A stretch of 18,684 nt of DNA from assembly GCA_964407285.1 (NCBI GenBank), contig CAYOVG010000106.1:1-18684 (forward strand), read 5' to 3'. Below, piece after piece: positions 15,386 through 18,684 of the stretch. The stretch comes from CAYOVG01 sp964407285. Lineage in GTDB: Bacteria > Desulfobacterota > Syntrophobacteria > Syntrophobacterales > Syntrophobacteraceae. A program made the position numbers and the translations under genes. Numbering within the stretch: position 1 is the first letter of the stretch; each line of letters starts with the position of its first letter. Under the pieces are notes generated by a model. The model was not told where the DNA came from. It made no database searches and saw nothing but the letters and a program-made list of their open reading frames with translations.

Positions 15386-15512
15386 CGCATGGGCTATCAA
15401 AACCGGACCACGAAAAACACGAAAAGGCACGAAAGGGAACTTTCCCCTTTTTCGTGTCTTTCGTGTTTTTCGTGGTAGAAAAAAAGCCGTTGCAGCGGCA
15501 CAGTCGATCACT
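15386..15512. repeat. Array unit 4, cut by the assembly gap
   Basis: Palindrome 15407-15476 with GGCACG facing CGTGTC (a G.T pair). The flank is CTATCAAAACCGG, as in unit 3. The loop is of the ACTTTCCCC type seen in unit 2. The unit breaks off after GATCACT at the N run. Confidence 0.85.
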
Positions 15513-15612
15513 NNNNNNNNNNNNNNNNNNNNNNNNNNNNNNNNNNNNNNNNNNNNNNNNNNNNNNNNNNNNNNNNNNNNNNNNNNNNNNNNNNNNNNNN
15601 NNNNNNNNNNNN
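15513..15612. other. Assembly gap of exactly 100 N inside the tandem array
   Basis: A run of exactly 100 N, the conventional placeholder for a scaffold join of unknown length. It falls inside the repeat, where short reads cannot be resolved. The number of repeat units is therefore unknown. Confidence 0.97.
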
Positions 15613-15695
15613 CTTTCGTGTTTTTCGTGGTAGAAAAAAAGCCGTTGCAGCGGCACAGTCGATCACTCCGGTTTGTCTGTCCGCCTAATCCGGCC
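15613..15695. repeat. Array terminal partial unit
   Basis: Begins inside a right stem arm (CTTTCGTGTTTTTCGTGGTAG), continues through the GCCGTTGCAGCGGC segment, then diverges (GTTTGTCTGTCCGCCTAATC) as the array ends. Confidence 0.8.
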
Positions 15696-15707
15696 AATCT
15701 ATCTGTT

Positions 15708-17075
15708 CTACAAATTTCGTGGACACGAAACGGAATTCCATCCGGCGAATCCCCCCGAAACGACCATCAGGTCTTGCCGGCCTTCGCGTTTCAGAATGCT
15801 TGCGGCGATCATGGACCGCAGTCCGCTGCCGCAGAAGATGCATATGGTTTTATCCTTGGGGATTTCATCGAGATGCTTCGGCAGTTGGGTGATGTGGATA
15901 TTGTGGGCGCCTGCGATCTTGCCGTTGGCTTCCAGTTCGTCGGCGCCGCGAACGTCCAGGACCCACAGGCCGGCGCTTCGCGTATCGAGGCTGCGGCACA
16001 GGTCCTGCGCGGTCACGGTTCTGATGGACGAGCTTTCCTTGCCTTCCATGTGCCAGGCGTGGATTCCACCCGCCAGGTATCCTTCCATGGAGTCGTAACC
16101 CAGGCGCGCCAGGTACCGGACGGCTTGAGTGGGGGGCTCCCCGGGATGGTTCACCAGCAGAATCGGCGTATCATACGGGAGGAACCACCCCGCGAAAGAC
16201 GGCAACCCCTCCTGCCAGATGGACAGGGAGCCGGGCACGTGGGCCGCGCCGAAGCCCAGTTCCATTCTGATATCCAGAACGACGGCGCCACGCGCCTTTT
16301 CGCTGAACAACTCAGGGGTGAGCGCCGGGGGAGCGGGCAAGGTCCTCAGGGGCGGCGGTCCTTCCACGTTCCACTTCTCCATCTTCAGGAAGTAGGGCGG
16401 GAATTCCTGCTGCTTTGCCGCTTCGGCGACAAAGGCGTCTTTGCCGGAAGCCTGCAATTTGGCGTTGTGCTTACGTTCCAGTCCGATCGTCGTCAGGGGG
16501 CGGTCTGATATGGAGCTGCCGCAAACGGAGCCCGAGCCGTGAGCGGGGCAGAGGATCACCTCGTCGCCCAGGGGTAGGATCTTGTTGAAGATGGTATCGT
16601 AGAGAAGTCCGGCCATCTCCTCCATCCGCTCCGGGCCGAGAAGGTCCACGCGCCCGACATCGCCCGCAAAAAGGGTATCGCCTCCGAAAAGCATCCAGGG
16701 AGCGCCGTCCGGGTCGTGCAGCAGGTAACTCATCGATCCGGGGGTATGCCCGGGCGTGTGGATCGCCCGGAGCCGGAACCGGCCGATCTTCCAGGTCTGT
16801 CCGTCTTCCACGGGGCTGCCGTACTTGTACCCCAGGCTTTCGTCGGCATGCCACGGCCGGGCGCCGGTACCCGACGCCAGTTCCAGCGAACCGATGAGGT
16901 AGTCCTCGTTCCGATGGGTTTCCAGGATGTGCGAGATGCGGAGTCCGTTCTGTATGGCCTTTTCAATGTAAATGTCGCAATCGCGCCGGGGATCGATCAC
17001 GACCGCTTCGTCCCGGTCGCCGATAATATAGGAATTGTGCGCCAGGCCCTCCGATACGATCTTCTCGAAAAGCAT
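15708..17075 (-). CDS. MBL-fold (ETHE1-like) protein fused to two rhodanese domains
   Basis: Persulfide-dioxygenase/sulfurtransferase-like protein of 455 aa. The N-terminal MBL domain (about 1-245) carries THRNEDY (His54, Asn56, Asp58, Tyr59), His110 (HTPGHTPGS), Asp133 (GGDTLF) and His179 (CPAHGSG). His54, His110 and Asp133 match the ETHE1 mononuclear-iron triad, while the second-site His residues of the usual THxHxDH are Asn and Tyr. Rhodanese 1 (about 255-345) lacks an active-site Cys (the loop reads VNHPGEPP), so it is probably structural. Rhodanese 2 (about 355-447) has Cys415 in CGSGLRS and should be active. It is likely to oxidise or transfer sulfane sulfur such as glutathione persulfide. 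GGAGGGAG precedes ATG 17075. It lies 27 bp after the peroxiredoxin gene, probably cotranscribed. Its last residues (VSCPRNL) are encoded by a fragment of the adjacent palindromic repeat. Confidence 0.88.
   Translation of the reverse strand: MLFEKIVSEGLAHNSYIIGDRDEAVVIDPRRDCDIYIEKAIQNGLRISHILETHRNEDYLIGSLELASGTGARPWHADESLGYKYGSPVEDGQTWKIGRFRLRAIHTPGHTPGSMSYLLHDPDGAPWMLFGGDTLFAGDVGRVDLLGPERMEEMAGLLYDTIFNKILPLGDEVILCPAHGSGSVCGSSISDRPLTTIGLERKHNAKLQASGKDAFVAEAAKQQEFPPYFLKMEKWNVEGPPPLRTLPAPPALTPELFSEKARGAVVLDIRMELGFGAAHVPGSLSIWQEGLPSFAGWFLPYDTPILLVNHPGEPPTQAVRYLARLGYDSMEGYLAGGIHAWHMEGKESSSIRTVTAQDLCRSLDTRSAGLWVLDVRGADELEANGKIAGAHNIHITQLPKHLDEIPKDKTICIFCGSGLRSMIAASILKREGRQDLMVVSGGFAGWNSVSCPRNL
15715..15730. 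repeat. Stray repeat-derived palindrome at the 3' end of the MBL/rhodanese gene
   Basis: TTTCGTG-GA-CACGAAA, a 7-bp perfect inverted repeat with the core of the array palindrome, lies outside the array and inside the last codons of the neighbouring gene. It looks like a residual fragment or insertion scar of the same element. Confidence 0.5.
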
Positions 17076-17102
17076 ATACTCCCTCCCTGGCCCAGCAGAA
17101 TG

Positions 17103-17762
17103 CTAGACTTCTTTCTTTGAGAAATACCAGTCGGTCACATCGAGGCTCCCGTCGGCGGTACGCGATTCCGCCTCCTGAACCGTTGCAGGGGGCGGAACGA
17201 TGACGGCGTCTCCCGGTTTCCAGTTGGCCGGGCAGGCGACGCTATGCATGTCGGCCGTTTGCAGGGCATCGACGACCCTGAGAATTTCATCGAGATTTCT
17301 GCCCACGTTCAGCGGATAGTAGATCATGGCCCTCAAGCGCATCTGCGGATCTATGAAGAAGACGCAACGAACGGCGGCCGTTACCGCGCTGGGTTCATGT
17401 ATCATGCCGTAGAGCCGGGCAACCCTCTGATCCAGGTCGGCTATTACGGGAAACGGGATCTTCACGTCGAATTTTTCCTCGATGTTCCGGACCCAGGCGA
17501 TATGGCTGTAGTTGCTGTCCACCGAACTGCCGATGATTTTGACTCCACGGTTCTGGAATTCTTCGAACCGGCGTGCAAACTCGATGAATTCGGTGGTGCA
17601 CACAGGTGTAAAATCGGCGGGATGAGAGAACAGGACCACCCATTTGCCTTCAGCCCATTTCGACAGCCGGATGGGACCGTGGGTGGTGCTTGCTTCGAAA
17701 TCCGGGGCCGGACCATTGATTTCAAGCCGCTCGATGCACTGTGGTTCATGATCGCTATTCAT
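17103..17762 (-). CDS. Peroxiredoxin of the Prx6 / 1-Cys-like group
   Basis: Thiol peroxidase of 219 aa that reduces hydrogen peroxide and organic peroxides in the cytoplasm. The thioredoxin fold contains the peroxidatic motif PADFTPVCTTEF with Cys55. The conserved DQRVARLYGM and AVRCVFFIDP carry the Arg that supports the active site. The long C-terminal arm (YYPLNVGRNLDEILRVVDALQ, then VACPANWKPGD) is typical of Prx6 and archaeal-type AhpC. The Cys in VACPANW could act as a resolving residue, so the mechanism may be 1-Cys or atypical 2-Cys. GGAGAG lies 6 nt before ATG 17762. It is followed 27 bp later by the MBL/rhodanese gene, suggesting a joint role in peroxide and persulfide stress. Confidence 0.94.
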   Translation of the reverse strand: MNSDHEPQCIERLEINGPAPDFEASTTHGPIRLSKWAEGKWVVLFSHPADFTPVCTTEFIEFARRFEEFQNRGVKIIGSSVDSNYSHIAWVRNIEEKFDVKIPFPVIADLDQRVARLYGMIHEPSAVTAAVRCVFFIDPQMRLRAMIYYPLNVGRNLDEILRVVDALQTADMHSVACPANWKPGDAVIVPPPATVQEAESRTADGSLDVTDWYFSKKEV

Positions 17763-17818
17763 TCGATTCTCTCCGGGATTAAGGGTTCCTGACTACCTGG
17801 ACAAAGTTCGCGGATCGA

Positions 17819-17843
17819 TTGCCGGGAACAGCTTTCCCAACAA
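17819..17843. repeat. Imperfect inverted repeat upstream of the peroxiredoxin gene
   Basis: TTGccGGGAA-cagct-TTCCCaaCAA can fold into an imperfect hairpin or be read as an operator with dyad symmetry. It sits 57-81 bp upstream of the peroxiredoxin ATG, between it and the GNAT gene. There is no T-run, so a regulator site is as likely as a terminator. Confidence 0.35.
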
Positions 17844-17928
17844 AATAAGTATGATGCCGAGACACTGTAAATGGGATCGCCGGAAAAAGCGCAAAGAGCG
17901 GGAAGGGCTTGCGTGTTCTGGCCGTTAT

Positions 17929-18411
17929 CTATCTTCTGAACTTGTCTACCAGTCTCGATATCGGAAATGCCGACCGGACGAGAGGAAGCATCAATGTTCC
18001 TCGCGTGGTCAGGGGAAACAACATGTAGTGCACATCCTGCCTCTCTCCAAGGGATACGTAACCAATGTTGCGATGCAGCCTGATCGAAGGAATGTTGTCT
18101 TTCTGTATTACGGCCCATACGGCGGAATACTTCTTGCCCGCATCCGCGAGCAACTCCTGAAGGCATCGCTTTCCGACGCCGGACCTCTGAAACCGGCTTT
18201 TTACGATGATGGTCGATCGAGTGGTGGCGTATTTTCTCTCCAGACCGGCGATTGCAGCGATGGAGTCGTCGATCGTTTCGACCATCACCCTCTCCCACGA
18301 CATGATTCGTTCGAGGCTGATGTTGAAGAATTTCTTCTCCACAGTCAGGCTGTTCAGGAAATCCTCCAGCTTCTCAGCATGAAAGTGAAGTCCGTTGGTG
18401 ATGTCCTGCAT
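17929..18411 (-). CDS. GNAT-family N-acetyltransferase
   Basis: Acetyl-CoA-dependent acetyltransferase of 160 aa; substrate unknown. The fold signature is visible: strand 4 (STIIVKSRF), the pyrophosphate-binding motif A QRSGVGKRCLQELL (Gln75-Gly80 core) and motif B NIPSIRLHRNIGY (106-118), typical of single-domain GNATs. A basic tail (about 135-160) is extra. ATG 18411 has GGAG 8 nt upstream and is preferred. An ATG at 18456 adds 15 residues but has no ribosome binding site. No membrane segments are seen. The gene lies upstream of the peroxiredoxin operon on the same strand, with a 166-bp gap, so it is probably a separate unit. Confidence 0.85.
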   Translation of the reverse strand: MQDITNGLHFHAEKLEDFLNSLTVEKKFFNISLERIMSWERVMVETIDDSIAAIAGLERKYATTRSTIIVKSRFQRSGVGKRCLQELLADAGKKYSAVWAVIQKDNIPSIRLHRNIGYVSLGERQDVHYMLFPLTTRGTLMLPLVRSAFPISRLVDKFRR

Positions 18412-18625
18412 GCATTCAACTCCGTGAGATTGCGAAATCCGGGGGAAGGTCCACATACAAGCATCGCTTCTTTCGAAGCAGGCTGCACCGGTAACGTGAC
18501 GATATCGATATGAGAGAAGTTATATCTCGAAGTTGGAAAATGCATGGAAGAAATGTGGAGTAATTATGGAGATTTAATTGGGCGGACGGAGAGCGGTGGG
18601 GTGTGGTTTTCCCGCCGGCGTTCGA
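18412..18625. other. Non-coding spacer upstream of the GNAT gene
   Basis: About 210 bp with an AT-rich section (18500-18590). A TATAAC hexamer occurs on the minus strand around 18520, but no good -35 is paired with it. No ORF or RNA gene was recognised. Confidence 0.4.
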
Positions 18626-18684
18626 TCATCCCACGTGACCGAGCGCCTCGGCGATCTTAACGCGAGTTGCGCGCCATATGGGGA
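18626..18684 (-). CDS. Possible C-terminal end of a gene entering from the right edge
   Basis: On the minus strand one frame reads WRATRVKIAEALGHVG followed by TGA at 18628-18626. The composition looks protein-like, but with 19 codons no family can be assigned and the other frames are not excluded. Confidence 0.25.
   Translation of the reverse strand, partial: PIWRATRVKIAEALGHVG

Larger units (their letters stand above)
14914..15695. repeat. Tandem array of ~157-bp units, each with a ~27-bp palindromic CACGAAA hairpin; interrupted by assembly gap
   Basis: Four copies begin at 14914, 15070, 15227 and 15386, and part of a further copy follows the N run (15613-15695). Each unit has CGCATGGGCTAT, a long inverted repeat (left arm starting ACCACGAAAA, right arm ending TTTTTCGTGGT), a loop of about 13-17 nt, then AGAAAAAAAGCCGTTGCAGC and a spacer ending in CTTGCCTGT. 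The period is 156-159 bp, not a multiple of three. Stems: copy 1 14934-15003, copy 2 15091-15160, copy 3 15248-15319, copy 4 15407-15476. The array lies between two convergent genes. Similar ACGAAA-rich palindromes are, as I recall, scattered in many environmental bacterial genomes; their function is not established to my knowledge. Confidence 0.9.

Noticed and set aside
14934..15476. REP/RAYT-type element, because GTAG follows each right arm
   Set aside because: In REP elements GTAG lies 5' of a short hairpin; here it is 3' of a much longer A/T-rich stem, and no RAYT transposase is in the window.
14914..15695. CRISPR array
   Set aside because: Units are about 157 bp with no unique spacers between short repeats; the spacer segments are themselves conserved, and no cas genes are present.
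15035..15697. Minus-strand open frame of 220 codons over the array
   Set aside because: It reads FRVFRG/NTKGAKK-type peptides from the hairpin arms and spans the N gap. It has no ribosome binding site and is typical spurious translation of this repeat.
15147..16508. A 453-codon plus-strand open frame crossing the repeat array and running antisense to the MBL/rhodanese gene
   Set aside because: Its first part is translated palindromic repeat (with X from the N gap) and the rest is the complement of a well-supported gene. The period is not a multiple of three, so no consistent repeat protein results.

Overview
The window is a GC-rich bacterial stretch. Its gene set resembles an anaerobic Gram-negative of the Desulfobacterota/Deltaproteobacteria type (Syntrophobacter-like). 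It carries a chemotaxis operon opened by a HEAT-repeat protein, a membrane-anchored MsrA-MsrB fusion, a MerA-like flavoprotein, a persulfide-dioxygenase-like MBL/rhodanese protein, and arrays of ACGAAA-rich palindromic repeats. The taxonomic assignment is an inference from gene content and base composition; there is no rRNA or tRNA to anchor it.

Layout. (1) From about 7423 down to 1 on the minus strand is a chemotaxis operon, in transcription order: HEAT-repeat protein (640 aa), cheR, cheY, cheA (no recognisable P2 domain) and a large double-Cache/HAMP receptor that runs off the left edge. A sigma70-like promoter candidate lies 160 nt upstream of the HEAT gene. No cheW, cheB or cheD is visible here; they may lie beyond the left edge or elsewhere. 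(2) 7671-11670, minus strand, holds three loosely spaced genes: periplasm-facing MsrAB, a DUF3592-type membrane protein, and a MerA-like FAD disulfide oxidoreductase. (3) A gene-free stretch of about 670 bp (11671-12341) separates the latter from a divergent plus-strand metallo-beta-lactamase-fold hydrolase, which converges on a minus-strand amidohydrolase-2 gene. (4) Divergent from the amidohydrolase, a good -35/-10 pair drives a small unrecognised plus-strand gene. (5) This gene converges on a minus-strand pair, peroxiredoxin followed by an MBL-rhodanese-rhodanese protein, which looks like a sulfane-sulfur/peroxide handling operon. A GNAT acetyltransferase lies upstream of that pair, and the right-hand 230 bp is mostly non-coding.

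The most unusual element is a tandem array at 14914-15695, between the convergent genes of regions 4 and 5. Units are about 157 bp, each built around a ~27-bp hairpin of CACGAAA-type sequence. The assembly breaks inside it (exactly 100 N), so the true copy number is unknown. Copies show a paired A-T to G-C change in the stem with a G.T intermediate, and a mosaic distribution of variants that suggests recombination between copies. A stray fragment of the same palindrome supplies the last codons before the stop of the neighbouring MBL/rhodanese gene. I do not recognise an established function for this element. The long open frames crossing it on both strands are almost certainly not genes.
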